DNA from: Streptomyces xanthochromogenes | GTDB lineage: Bacteria > Actinomycetota > Actinomycetes > Streptomycetales > Streptomycetaceae | Assembly: GCF_014650455.1 (NCBI RefSeq) | Contig: NZ_BMUZ01000003.1 | Location: 620,001-684,000 of the forward strand | Direction of reading: 5' to 3' | DNA: 64,000 nucleotides | Part shown: positions 1 to 8,089 of the stretch, one piece after another | Layout: each line of letters starts with the position of its first letter | Position numbering within the stretch: position 1 is the first letter of the stretch | Translations under genes and position numbers: made by a program | Notes under the pieces: generated by a model | The model's input: the letters and a program-made list of their open reading frames with translations, nothing else | Told to the model about the DNA's origin: nothing | Database searches by the model: none

Positions 1-1350
1 ACGGGGGCGGCAACCGAGGGTGTCGGTGGAGCCGGTGGCGCACTCCATGACGAGCGAGTGGTACTGCACCTCGTAGCCCTTGCCCGTCGCCCGCACCGCC
101 TGGCCGTCCACCAGCCCCTTGTCGGGGTTCACCCGCAAGGTGGGCGGCGCCTCCAGCGGCCCGTGCGGGGCGACACGCAGCGCGACGGTGGTCAGCAGTG
201 CCCCGTTGTTGTCGGTCAGGGCCAGCGTGCAGGGGTTCGCCGCCGAGGCCGTACGGCAGTCGAACGGCCCGGCAGTGGTCGCGAGTTGGGCGTACAGCTT
301 CTTCGGCGAGAGTTGGTACGTGCCGTCCGGGTACACCCGGAACTGGCGGCCCGTGTCGTCGTCGCACGTGGTCACGGACGCCGAGGGCCCGCACTCCTTG
401 ACCCAGACGTAGTCCTTGGGCGGTCCGCCCGCGATGGTGAACTTGACGACGTCACCGTCGCGCAGACCGGTCGTGCGGTCGACGTTCAGCTGCGGGCCGG
501 CGGCGGCGAGCGCTGACGGCGCCGCCGCTGTCGGCGACACCAGCTGCCAGGGGCCCCAGCCGCCGGGCAGCGTCTGGTAGATCTCCCAGGTGCGGTCGCG
601 GTTCCATTCACGCGCCGTCAAATGCAGCCTGCCGTCGGCCAGTTGCTCGACCGTCCCGGGCTGGCTCAGGCCCACGTCCTGGCCGGGGACCGGGCCGGTC
701 GACTGGACGGGGCCCCAGCCCGATGCCGCGCTCTGCTGGTGCCGCAGCTCCATCGTGCTGCCGTTCCTGGAGCCGGAGGCGAAGGCGTCGATGCTGCCGT
801 CCCGCTCCTTGAACAGCACGACTCCGCCGTGGTACGGGGTCGGGGCCAGGCCGAACGCGTCGGGTTCGCTCCAGCCGGCCGCACTGCCGTTCTCGACGGA
901 GTGGCAGAACGTACCGTAGGTCGAGAACAGCAGCTCGATGGCTCCCGCGGAGTTCTCCATCGCGGTGATGTAGTAGCTCTTCGGGCCCACGGTCGCCGCG
1001 CTCACACGCTGCCAGGCGCCGTAGGTGCCTCCCGGCGCCACCTGTTCGCGGTGCCAGACGAAGGGCAGGCCCCTGGTCGCCGTCGAGTCGTAGAAGAGCT
1101 GGAACTGGGCGATCCGGCCGTCCGTGCGGTCCACCGAGACCAGGCTGTCGGAGACCGGTGAACTCGCCAGACCCCTGGCACCCGTGTCCGTACTGCACGC
1201 CGGTGTCGTGGCAGCGGCGGCTGCGACGGGCTCCGCCTGGGCAGCCGCCGGCACCGCCGCGACACCGGCACAGGCGATGGCCACCGCGACCAGCCCCCGC
1301 CCGAGCACCCCAACTCCCTTGTCCGAACAGCCTCTTCGTCGTAGACGCAT
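1..1350 (-). CDS. Secreted protein with propeller-like region and neocarzinostatin-family domains (3' end beyond window)
   Basis: ATG at 1348-1350 follows a GGGTGGGAG ribosome binding site and the frame stays open to base 1, so at least 450 residues are encoded and the C-terminus lies outside the window. Residues 1-43 form a signal peptide (RLRRR, then a hydrophobic Ala-rich stretch ending AAAQAEP). Residues about 60-270 carry spaced Trp/Gly motifs such as GWGPV and GWGPWQLVS, as in lectin-like (PLL/tectonin) beta-propellers. From about 280 there is a neocarzinostatin-type immunoglobulin-like domain: LNVDRTTGLRDGD start, then the family-typical FDCRTA and CTLALTDNNG. A second copy starts near 395 (LRVNPDKGLVDG). 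Free chromoproteins of this family sequester enediynes. No enediyne genes are in the window, so here the fold may serve as a surface or binding module. That role is inference. Confidence 0.8.
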   Translation of the reverse strand, partial: MRLRRRGCSDKGVGVLGRGLVAVAIACAGVAAVPAAAQAEPVAAAAATTPACSTDTGARGLASSPVSDSLVSVDRTDGRIAQFQLFYDSTATRGLPFVWHREQVAPGGTYGAWQRVSAATVGPKSYYITAMENSAGAIELLFSTYGTFCHSVENGSAAGWSEPDAFGLAPTPYHGGVVLFKERDGSIDAFASGSRNGSTMELRHQQSAASGWGPVQSTGPVPGQDVGLSQPGTVEQLADGRLHLTAREWNRDRTWEIYQTLPGGWGPWQLVSPTAAAPSALAAAGPQLNVDRTTGLRDGDVVKFTIAGGPPKDYVWVKECGPSASVTTCDDDTGRQFRVYPDGTYQLSPKKLYAQLATTAGPFDCRTASAANPCTLALTDNNGALLTTVALRVAPHGPLEAPPTLRVNPDKGLVDGQAVRATGKGYEVQYHSLVMECATGSTDTLGCRPR

Positions 1351-1492
1351 CTGCTCCCACCCCAATCGGAATCCCCACCCGGCAGGGGAGAATCCTCTCG
1401 GCGCACGAGGCCCACGACCAGCTCGCAATCGGCCAGCGTCACTATCGAGAACAAGCCGCGGCAAGCGGGGCAGCCCGTCCGTCGCCCGCGCG

Positions 1493-1663
1493 TCAGCACC
1501 GGGCGTCCTCGGCGTCTGCCCGGGACGGGTCCGCGCGCCCGGCCTCGTCCCGGGCAGCGATGTCGCGGATCAGAACGTTCTGATCGTCCGCGATCGTCGC
1601 GAGCACGCGTGCGTGACGGGTGATGAACGTCCACCCCGTGTGCGATTCCGGAACTCCACCCAT
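1493..1663 (-). pseudogene. 5' remnant of a small winged-helix regulator
   Basis: An open frame starting ATG at 1661-1663 (an upstream ATG lies at 1690) encodes MGGVPESHTGWTF and then ITRHARVLATIADD and LIRDIAA. This matches the first 40 residues of the intact regulator at 11753-12079 almost residue for residue (GAVPEPHAGWTF, HARVLAAIADD, IRDIAA). Just after the IRDIAA helix the similarity stops: the recognition helix (TERAVQRIIADLEEAGYL in the intact copy) and wing are missing, and an Arg/Asp/Ala-rich tail runs to the stop. The other frames downstream do not restore the missing part, so this looks like a truncated duplicate. A short functional peptide cannot be excluded. It neighbours the STAS-ANTAR gene, as the intact copy neighbours a SpoIIE phosphatase. 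Confidence 0.6.
1568..1585. promoter_or_regulatory. Perfect 18-bp palindrome inside the winged-helix remnant
   Basis: GATCAGAACGTTCTGATC reads identically on both strands. It lies in the part of the remnant encoding DQNVLI, just before the point where similarity to the intact paralogue ends. It may be a chance coding palindrome, a protein-binding site or a trace of the rearrangement that truncated the gene. Confidence 0.4.
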
Positions 1664-1805
1664 GGGTGAATCGCAGGCCTGGCGATGCACGCCGAGGGAT
1701 ACCCGAACTTTACTTCATGTATCACTTGACGTGCGTCGCGTGCGCGCGCGAGTCTGGGCGTGCATGACGTGAATGAACTGCCGTAGTGCGCAGGGGGAGA
1801 TGGCC

Positions 1806-2453
1806 ATGCCGCGCTGTGATCAGGACGGGGCCGGGCAGGCCGGCGCATGCACCCGGCTGGCCGCGTTCACCGGCGCGCACCAGCTGTCCGGGCTCACGGT
1901 CTTCAGCCGCCCCGACGGTGACCGGACGGTCGTCAGCGTGTGCGGCGAGCTCGACCTCGCAGCGGACCACCAGCTCCTGCACGTCCTGCGCCCGGACTGC
2001 TCCGCACCCGACGCCACCGGACCCGCCGGGGAGGCCGGGCGGCCCGCTGTCGGCGGCGTGGACTTCTGCGACTGCTCCGGCGTGGACCTCCTCCTGGTCA
2101 TCAGGCGGGAGGGCCTCGGCCCGGATCACGCCGAGAACTCCGCCTCCCGGCGCCCGGGCGAGGCGGAACCCGATGAGGACCTGCGCCGCGAACTCGACCA
2201 GCTGCGCCGGGCCATGCGAAGCCGCGGCACCATCGACCTGGCCCGGGGCGTCCTCATGGCCGCCTTCGGCCTGAGCCCCGACGACGCCTGGCAGGCCCTC
2301 GTCTCCACCTCCCAGCACACCAACACCAAATTGCGCTGCCTGGCCGAGCAGGTGGTGGAGTCCGCCAGGGGCACCCCGCTGCCCGAATCCGTACGCAGAC
2401 AACTCTCCGCGGCCGTCGCCGAGGCCACCGAGCCCGCCGAGTCGCAGCGGTAG
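1806..2453 (+). CDS. STAS-ANTAR fusion regulator
   Basis: A 215-residue protein. The ATG at 1806 is preferred because GGGGGAG lies six bases upstream; the in-frame ATG at 1800 sits on top of that site and 1773 has none. Residues about 20-110 form a STAS domain (VVSVCGELDLAAD, later VDFCDCSGVDLLLV with the conserved Ser-Gly after strand 3, the usual phosphorylation site of anti-anti-sigma factors). Residues about 130-185 form an ANTAR RNA-binding antiterminator domain (RRAMRSRGTIDLARGVLMAAFGLSPDDAW, Ala and aromatic positions as in the family). The pairing suggests partner-switching input controlling RNA binding at terminator hairpins. Targets are not visible here. It converges with the winged-helix gene at 2484. 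Confidence 0.8.
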   Translation: MPRCDQDGAGQAGACTRLAAFTGAHQLSGLTVFSRPDGDRTVVSVCGELDLAADHQLLHVLRPDCSAPDATGPAGEAGRPAVGGVDFCDCSGVDLLLVIRREGLGPDHAENSASRRPGEAEPDEDLRRELDQLRRAMRSRGTIDLARGVLMAAFGLSPDDAWQALVSTSQHTNTKLRCLAEQVVESARGTPLPESVRRQLSAAVAEATEPAESQR

Positions 2454-2461
2454 CGCGCGGG

Positions 2462-2498
2462 CAGCCCAACCGGGCGCGGGCGGCTAGGCGTTGGGCTG
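2462..2498. terminator. Hairpin between convergent genes
   Basis: CAGCCCAAC at 2462-2470 pairs with GTTGGGCTG at 2490-2498 across a 19-base loop. It lies just after the STAS-ANTAR stop and overlaps the last codons of the leftward winged-helix gene, a place where a bidirectional terminator would serve both. The loop is long and there is no U tract. Confidence 0.4.
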
Positions 2499-2858
2499 TG
2501 CCGCCGAGTGGGACGGCTCGGTTTCCGCCCGTGCCGCTCCCGCGTCGCGGGCCGCCGAGGCGAGGGCCTGGAGCGCCTCCAGATGCCGGGCCAGCGCGTC
2601 GCGCCCGTCATCGGTGAGGCACAGCCAGGTGCGGAAGCGCTTGCCGGCCGCGCCCTTGCGGATGCCCAGGTATCCGGCTGCCTCCAGGGCCGAGGCGGCC
2701 TTGCTGAGGACCGAGTCGGAGACCTGGCAGTAGTCGCGTACGGTCGCGAACTCGGCCTCGTCGCAGGCACTGAGGAAGGCCGCGACGGTGAGCCGGGTGG
2801 GGTGGCGGAAGGCCGCGTCGAAGGCGGCGCCCTGCGATGCGGCGGCTCCGGGCGTCAC
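2484..2858 (-). CDS. Winged-helix transcriptional regulator, coupled to upstream membrane protein
   Basis: A 124-residue protein. The GTG start at 2856-2858 overlaps the TGA of the preceding gene (GTGA) and follows a purine-rich GGGAGGGGG. The body AAFRHPTRLTVAAFLS, FATVRDYCQVSDSVLSKAASALEAAGYLGIRKG, FRTWLCLTDDGRDALARHLEAL is a MarR/ArsR-like winged helix: helix-turn-helix about residues 35-60, wing about 65-85. Proteins of this compact type are usually encoded next to a small multi-pass membrane protein, as here, and probably repress their own operon. Ligand and operator are unknown. Confidence 0.8.
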   Translation of the reverse strand: MTPGAAASQGAAFDAAFRHPTRLTVAAFLSACDEAEFATVRDYCQVSDSVLSKAASALEAAGYLGIRKGAAGKRFRTWLCLTDDGRDALARHLEALQALASAARDAGAARAETEPSHSAAQPNA

Positions 2859-3343
2859 GCCCCCTCCCGCAACTTCCTTGTGACCGTGGTGTTCTGCCAG
2901 GCGGAGTGGGCCCAGACGCCGAGCCCCAGGACCACACCCGCCACGCCGAGCGTGACCGGGACACCGAGACCGAGCGACAGGCAGACGCCCCACACCACGG
3001 CGAGCGCGGCCGCGACCGAGAGGGCGACCGCTCGCTTTCGTGCGGGGGAACGGCCCACGAGGACACCCGTGGCGCGCTTGCGGAGCCGGGCGAGGCCGAG
3101 GCCGAGCAGTACGACCAGGAGCCCGGCCCAGCCCCATATGCCGTTGATTCCATGGGAGTTGGCCGCACCCATCCCCATGCCATAGGCCGCCGGCAGGGCC
3201 GCGGCCGAGGGGCCGTACCAGGAGGGAACGAGGCGCGCCCGGAGTTCGGCGCGGGTGCGGGCCGCTTCGACGTCCCGCAGTGCGCTCGCGGCGGCGTCCG
3301 CATCGAGGGACGGTGCGTCGGGGCTGCGGTCCTGCGTCGGCAT
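2855..3343 (-). CDS. Small integral membrane protein in operon with winged-helix regulator
   Basis: A 162-residue protein with ATG at 3341-3343 preceded by GGTGGAGG. The N-terminal 60 residues are soluble and charged (SALRDVEAARTRAELRARL). They are followed by transmembrane segments at about 67-85 (GIWGWAGLLVVLLGLGLARL), 108-125 (SVAAALAVVWGVCLSLGL) and 128-146. The short C-terminal tail ends LREGA. The stop overlaps the start of the regulator gene. No family function is recognised. The arrangement suggests a membrane protein of unknown activity whose level is set by the coupled regulator. Confidence 0.7.
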   Translation of the reverse strand: MPTQDRSPDAPSLDADAAASALRDVEAARTRAELRARLVPSWYGPSAAALPAAYGMGMGAANSHGINGIWGWAGLLVVLLGLGLARLRKRATGVLVGRSPARKRAVALSVAAALAVVWGVCLSLGLGVPVTLGVAGVVLGLGVWAHSAWQNTTVTRKLREGA

Positions 3344-3444
3344 GGGACGCCTCCACCTTCCGTAGGAGCGCCGGCCGAACGGAGGTCGGGCACCGGCTTG
3401 TCCTTGCCACCCTCTCAAGAACTTTCCAAAAGGGAAAGTGAAGC

Positions 3445-3852
3445 TCAGGCCGAGGGTGCCGGGGTGAGCGCGGCGGCGTACGTATGGGCGCGGACCGTGT
3501 CGAACAGGGTGCTGACCTCCTGCTCCGTCAGCCCCGATGCGGCGGCCTCCCGCATCCACTCGGCGAGCCGGGCCCGCAGCGGTGAGTCCGGTTCGCTGCC
3601 GGGGGCGGCCAGGGAGCGGGTGATGAAGGTGCCTGCCCCCTGACGCACCTCGACGAGCCCGGACCGTTCCAGCTCGCGGTACGCCTTGAGGGTGGTGTTG
3701 GGGTTGACCTTCGTGTCGGCGGCGACCTGTGCCGCGGTGGGCAGCCGGTCGCCCTCCTCCAGCGCGCCCATCCGCAGGGCCTGCTCGACCTGGTGGACGA
3801 TCTGGAGGTACGCGGGCACTCCGCTGCGTCGCTCTATGCGGAACACGACCAT
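3445..3852 (-). CDS. GntR-family regulator, YtrA subfamily
   Basis: A 135-residue protein with ATG at 3852 after AAGGAGG. The N-terminal winged helix is typical of GntR: IVHQVEQALRMGALEEGDRLPTAAQVAADTKVNPNTTLKAYRELERSGLVEVRQGAGTFI at residues 17-77. The short (about 50-residue) C-terminal part fits the YtrA class, which represses adjacent ABC-transporter operons in Gram-positive bacteria. It is the last gene of the ABC operon. Its likely target is the palindrome at 5866-5891 in front of the operon. The last hundred bases before the stop are normal coding DNA, so the gene looks intact. Confidence 0.9.
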   Translation of the reverse strand: MVVFRIERRSGVPAYLQIVHQVEQALRMGALEEGDRLPTAAQVAADTKVNPNTTLKAYRELERSGLVEVRQGAGTFITRSLAAPGSEPDSPLRARLAEWMREAAASGLTEQEVSTLFDTVRAHTYAAALTPAPSA

Positions 3853-3924
3853 CGCACCCGCCTCCTTCCCTGCGGCTCGACGATACGGGCTGGTGTGAGG
3901 ACCGGCGTAGGGACCCGGGTACGG

Positions 3925-4908
3925 CTACAGCGCCTGACGCCGGGTGCGCCACACCACCAGCGCCACCAGAAGGGCGCCTCCTCCCAGCAGGAGGCCGGCC
4001 GCGGTCCACTGCAGGGTGGCCATCTGGTCGTAACCGAAGTAGTCCCATACCGAGTTGACGATCCCCAGTCTGGCCCGGCAGGTCTCGGGCGCCGCGTCGG
4101 ACACGCACGTGCCCCAGCCGTAGACCTTGCCGGACGCGGTGCCGATCCACTGGTCGACCTGGACCGCGTCGTTCAGCACGGCCGGATGTGCGCCGTCGAA
4201 CGGGAAGGCGACACGGCGTGGAGTGGCGAGCCGCGTCCTGAAGTGGTCGCACACCAGGAGGAATGCCGCCGAGGTGAAGAACGTGACGGCCATGGCGGTG
4301 ACCGCGCGTCGCGCCAGCGCGCCGATGGCGATGCCGAGGGTGGTGGTGAACAGGCCGAGCGCCATCAGGACCGGCAGGGTGTTGTCGAAGACCGTGCCGT
4401 CGAGCCAGTTGCTGGAGACCACGTGGCGGACGGCCCGCCACCACCAGCCGAACAGTGCGCCGAGGACCCCGGTGGTGACCGCGACCAGGCCGAGCGCGAA
4501 GCCCAACTTCCAGGCCAGCCAGCGCAGTCGGGACACCGACTGGGTGGCGACGAGGCGGGCGGTGCCGTGCTCGTGGTCGGCGGAGAGGAGCGGGGCGCCG
4601 ATGAACACGCCGAACACGAGGGGCAGATAGCCGAGGTACCTGGCGAAGCCGTTGAAGGAATTGTCGAGGCGCTGCACCGTCGCCCCGTCAAGGTCTTCGC
4701 TGGACTTCGCGGGCCAGCCCGCGCCGTGCAGCGTGTCCAGCATGGTGGCGCGCTCATGGATGATCCAGAGCGCCCCGAGGAGGGTCACCGCGGCACAGGC
4801 GATCAGGGCGGCGCGGTGCTGACGCACCATCAGCCAGGCCAGTCCGCGCAGTCGGCGGCGCCCGCCGAAGGAGGCTTCCTGTGCGGGGGTGCGGGCGAAG
4901 ACACTCAT
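3925..4908 (-). CDS. ABC transporter permease
   Basis: A 327-residue membrane protein with about six transmembrane segments (for example HRAALIACAAVTLLGALWIIH near 30, FARYLGYLPLVFGVFIGAPLL near 90, VLMALGLFTTTLGIAIGALA near 190, GLLLGGGALLVALVVW near the C-terminus). A large extracytoplasmic loop sits between the first two segments and another with Cys residues before the last. The start overlaps the ATPase stop as ATGA, so the two are translationally coupled. It fits ABC-2-type permeases of YtrA-regulated exporters that respond to cell-envelope stress. The substrate is unknown. Confidence 0.85.
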   Translation of the reverse strand: MSVFARTPAQEASFGGRRRLRGLAWLMVRQHRAALIACAAVTLLGALWIIHERATMLDTLHGAGWPAKSSEDLDGATVQRLDNSFNGFARYLGYLPLVFGVFIGAPLLSADHEHGTARLVATQSVSRLRWLAWKLGFALGLVAVTTGVLGALFGWWWRAVRHVVSSNWLDGTVFDNTLPVLMALGLFTTTLGIAIGALARRAVTAMAVTFFTSAAFLLVCDHFRTRLATPRRVAFPFDGAHPAVLNDAVQVDQWIGTASGKVYGWGTCVSDAAPETCRARLGIVNSVWDYFGYDQMATLQWTAAGLLLGGGALLVALVVWRTRRQAL

Positions 4909-5849
4909 GCCGCGTGCTCCTCTCGGTGGGCGGGGACGGCGGTCGGGGAGAGCAGCGCGGGGGCCTCGGGGTGGCGCAGGTAGCCGAGCAGCACCTCCTC
5001 CAGGCTGGGTTCGGCGAGCTGCCAGGTGCCGTCGAGCGGAATTTCGTGACGGACCAGTGCGGTGAACTGCCGTCCCGCGGTGCGGACATCGATCACCGTA
5101 TGGGTGCCCAGGGCCTCGGGCAGGCCACCGTCCGCGGTCACTCCGGTGACCAGGGTGTGCATGGGCACCAGTTCGTCGGTGTCACCGGCCATGCGGACCC
5201 GGCCGTCGGACACCACGAGCAGGAAGTCACACATGTGCTCCAACTCGGACAGCATGTGGGACGACATCAGGACGGTGGTGCCGCGTTCGGCGACCTCCGA
5301 CATGAGCAGGGAGCCGATCTCGTCCCGGGCGAGCGGGTCGAGGTCGGACATAGGTTCGTCCAGGAGCAGGAGGTCGGGGCGCTTGCCGAAGGCGAGCGCG
5401 AAGGCGACCCGGGTCCGCTGGCCGCCCGAGAGGGTGCCGATCTTGGCGTTCGGCGCCAACTGCCCCTCCCGCACGATCCGTTCGGCCGCCGCCTGATCCC
5501 AGCCGGGGTTGAGCTCCTGCCCCATGCGCAGGGTCTCGGCCACGGTGAAGCGCTTGAACAGGGGCTTGTCCTGGCCGAGATAGGCACACCGGGGCCGCAC
5601 GGACGGATCGCCGACCGGGCGGCCGAAGACGCGCAGTTGCCCCCGCGTGGGCTCGACGAGCCGGGCCGCGATTCCCAACAGGGTGCTCTTTCCTGCTCCG
5701 TTGGGGCCGACCAGGCCGCAGACGCGGCCGGCCGGAATCCGGAAGGTCTCCTCCCGCAGTGCCCACCCCCGGCGGTACCTCTTGCCGAGACCGTGCGCCT
5801 CCAGGGCCCACCGGCTGTCATCCCCACCCGAAGTGGCCGTGCCGCTCAT
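4905..5849 (-). CDS. ABC transporter ATP-binding protein
   Basis: A 314-residue ATPase starting at ATG 5847-5849, which follows AAGGGGGAGC; an in-frame ATG at 5873 would lie inside the operator. Walker A GPNGAGKST at about 48-56, Q loop YLGQDKP, signature TLSGGQRTR, Walker B LLLLDEPMSDLDP and the switch His in MSSHMLSELEH are all present. A C-terminal extension of about 90 residues after the nucleotide-binding domain resembles drug- and bacitracin-type exporters. It is the first gene of the ATPase-permease-GntR operon. Confidence 0.9.
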   Translation of the reverse strand: MSGTATSGGDDSRWALEAHGLGKRYRRGWALREETFRIPAGRVCGLVGPNGAGKSTLLGIAARLVEPTRGQLRVFGRPVGDPSVRPRCAYLGQDKPLFKRFTVAETLRMGQELNPGWDQAAAERIVREGQLAPNAKIGTLSGGQRTRVAFALAFGKRPDLLLLDEPMSDLDPLARDEIGSLLMSEVAERGTTVLMSSHMLSELEHMCDFLLVVSDGRVRMAGDTDELVPMHTLVTGVTADGGLPEALGTHTVIDVRTAGRQFTALVRHEIPLDGTWQLAEPSLEEVLLGYLRHPEAPALLSPTAVPAHREEHAA

Positions 5850-5865
5850 GCTCCCCCTTCCGACC

Positions 5866-5891
5866 GATTCCACTAGTCAACTAGTGGAATC
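5866..5891 (-). promoter_or_regulatory. Palindromic operator of the GntR/ABC operon
   Basis: Two perfect 12-base arms, GATTCCACTAGT and ACTAGTGGAATC, are separated by CA. The site overlaps the proposed -10 region and leader just upstream of the ATPase gene. GntR/YtrA repressors bind this kind of dyad, so autoregulation by the protein at 3445-3852 is likely (inference). Confidence 0.75.
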
Positions 5892-5918
5892 ATGGTCTGG
5901 TCGACGCGAGCCTGTCAA
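5889..5918 (-). promoter_or_regulatory. Sigma-70-like promoter of the ABC operon
   Basis: On the leftward strand TTGACA (5913-5918) is followed after 18 bases by CATGAT (5889-5894). The -10 element overlaps the right arm of the palindrome, which would give simple repression. Confidence 0.55.
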
Positions 5919-6145
5919 TTGCCGCCACCCGTCGCAGGGCGCTCCGGCGGGTCTCTTGGCATGGTCTGGTCAGACCTGCGAAGCTTCCCCCCAGCTGTCG
6001 CCCTGACCCCAGGAAGACATGCGAAGTCTCACCTCAGCGAACGTGCACGTGCCGCACACAGTCCGCGGCCGTCTCCCGGCGCACCCAGGCCGGTCGGACG
6101 GCCACCGAGCAGGCCGTAATCCCGGCCGCTTCAAAGGAGTTCCGT

Positions 6146-7999
6146 GTGAGATCCACCCCCCACAAGTCTTTCGCGGCGGCCGCCTGCGCCGTCGCCGCGC
6201 TGGCCGCCGTCACCCTTCCCTCCGCGCAGGCGTCGGCCGCGGCGCCCGCCGCACCCGCCGCCTGCACTCCGACCCAGGTGGTAACCAACGGCGACTTCGA
6301 GAGCGGCACTTCGCCCTGGACCCAGTCGTCGACGAGTGTGATCACCAACCGCGCCGGCGAGTCCGCCCACGGCGGCACCCACTTCGCCTGGCTGAACGGT
6401 GTGGGCAGCACACACACCGACACCCTCTCCCAGAGCGTGACCATCCCCTCGGGGTGCAGCACCGCCACCCTCACGTACTGGCTGCACATAGACACGGCCG
6501 AGACGACGACGTCGACCGCGTACGACAAGCTGACGGCGAAGATCGGCAGTACGACGCTCGCGACCTACTCGAACCTCGACAAGAACACCGGCTACGTACA
6601 GAAGTCGGTGGACGTGTCCGGGTTCGCGGGGCAGACCGTGACCCTCGCCTTCACCGGCACGGAGGACTCCAGCCTCAAGACCAGCTTCGTCCTCGACGAC
6701 GTCGCACTCAGCACCTCCGGCGGCACCACCCCGCCCGCCGACTCCACCCGCACCCCCGCCGCGCCCGCGTACACCGTCAACCTGACCAGCAACGCGAGCG
6801 GCAACGGCTGGACCGGGCACGAGAGCGCGACCTTCACCAACGCCTCCGCCACCGCGCTCAGCGAGGTGTATCTGAGGCTGTGGGACAACTACCACGGCAC
6901 CTGCTCGGCCATGCCGATCACGGTCAGCAACGTCACCGGCGGCACCGCGGGCGCCCTCTCGGTGGGCTGCACTGCCCTCAAGATCGACCTTCCGGCGCCG
7001 CTGCCCCAGGGCCAGAGCGCGACCATCGGCTTCGACCTCGGCATCACCGTCCCCGACGGTGCCGACCGCTTCGGCGCCGACGGGGCGTTCAACAACATCG
7101 GCAACGCCCTGCCCGTCCTGGCGATCCGTGACGCGTCGGGCTGGCACCTGGACCCGTACACCAACAACGGGGAGTCGTTCTACTCGCTGGCCGCCGACTT
7201 CAAGGTGACCCTCGACCACCCCACCGGCCTGCTGGTCCCGGCCACCGGCACCTCGGTGGACACCCCCGGATCCAGTGGCCGCACGATCACCACGGCGACC
7301 GCCTCCAAGGTCCGCGACTTCGCCTGGGCCGCCGGGCCGTTCAGCAAGATCTCCGGCACCTCACCGGCCGGCACCGCGATCAACATCTACTCGGTCTCGG
7401 GCATCAGCTCCTCCAGCGCCCAGTCGATGCTGGCGACGGCCAAGTCCGCCGTGGACACCCACGCCGCCCGCTTCGGGGCCTACCCGTACGGTGAGCTCGA
7501 CGCGGTGATCGACAACAACTACTGGTTCGGCGGCATGGAATACCCGGGCTTCGTGCTCGACCTGGTCTCCACCACGGCGCTCACGCACGAGATCGGGCAC
7601 CAGTGGTGGTACGGCATCGTCGGCGACGACGAGTACAACAACCCCTGGCTGGACGAGGCGTTCGCCGACTACTCCACCGACCTCGCCCTGAACCAGACCG
7701 GCACCAACTGCTGGAACAGCGTCTCGTGGGCCTCGTCGAGCGAGAAGATCACCAACTCGATGGCGTACTGGGACGCGCACTCCTCCCGCTACTCCACGGT
7801 CGTCTACGGCTACGGCAAGTGCGCTCTGCACGATCTGCGCCGGGTGCTCGGTGACAGCGTCATGGCCAAGTTGCTGAAGGACTACGCCACTTCGCACTGG
7901 TACGGCGTCTCGACCACGGCCGAGTTCAAGGCGGCGGCCCAGGCGGCCACGTCCACGGACCTGACCTCGTTCTGGACGCAGCACCGCATCGACGGCTGA
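6146..7999 (+). CDS. Secreted M1-family (gluzincin) metallopeptidase with N-terminal jelly-roll domain
   Basis: A 617-residue protein; GTG at 6146 follows AAAGGAG. Signal peptide at residues 1-32 (AAACAVAALAAVTLP, cleavage near ASA/AAP). Residues about 40-190 (VTNGDFESGTSPW to FVLDDVALS) form a carbohydrate-binding or jelly-roll module. After a Thr/Pro linker the M1 peptidase region runs to the end: GGMEYPG exopeptidase-like motif near 455, zinc site HEIGH at 481-485 followed by QWWYG, and the third ligand Glu in NPWLDEAFADYS near 504. Such enzymes cleave N-terminal residues or short peptides outside the cell. The sugar-binding-like module may hold it on polymers or the cell wall. Confidence 0.9.
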   Translation: MRSTPHKSFAAAACAVAALAAVTLPSAQASAAAPAAPAACTPTQVVTNGDFESGTSPWTQSSTSVITNRAGESAHGGTHFAWLNGVGSTHTDTLSQSVTIPSGCSTATLTYWLHIDTAETTTSTAYDKLTAKIGSTTLATYSNLDKNTGYVQKSVDVSGFAGQTVTLAFTGTEDSSLKTSFVLDDVALSTSGGTTPPADSTRTPAAPAYTVNLTSNASGNGWTGHESATFTNASATALSEVYLRLWDNYHGTCSAMPITVSNVTGGTAGALSVGCTALKIDLPAPLPQGQSATIGFDLGITVPDGADRFGADGAFNNIGNALPVLAIRDASGWHLDPYTNNGESFYSLAADFKVTLDHPTGLLVPATGTSVDTPGSSGRTITTATASKVRDFAWAAGPFSKISGTSPAGTAINIYSVSGISSSSAQSMLATAKSAVDTHAARFGAYPYGELDAVIDNNYWFGGMEYPGFVLDLVSTTALTHEIGHQWWYGIVGDDEYNNPWLDEAFADYSTDLALNQTGTNCWNSVSWASSSEKITNSMAYWDAHSSRYSTVVYGYGKCALHDLRRVLGDSVMAKLLKDYATSHWYGVSTTAEFKAAAQAATSTDLTSFWTQHRIDG

Positions 8000-8089
8000 G
8001 ATCCGTCACGCACCAACGGTCTGCCGCGCGGGGCAGTGGTCCGCCACACGTCCCGCGCGGCGGACCCGCGTCACGGGGGCGGGCCGGGT

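Noticed and set aside
5960..5976. TGGTCTGGTCAGACCT upstream of the M1 peptidase as a DasR (dre) or chitinase-type operator
   Set aside because: The dyad GGTCTG-GT-CAGACC is similar, but spacing and flanks do not fit the known dre consensus, and the gene is a peptidase rather than a chitin gene. The direct repeat CATGGTCTGGTC at 5891 and 5960 is noted but probably incidental.
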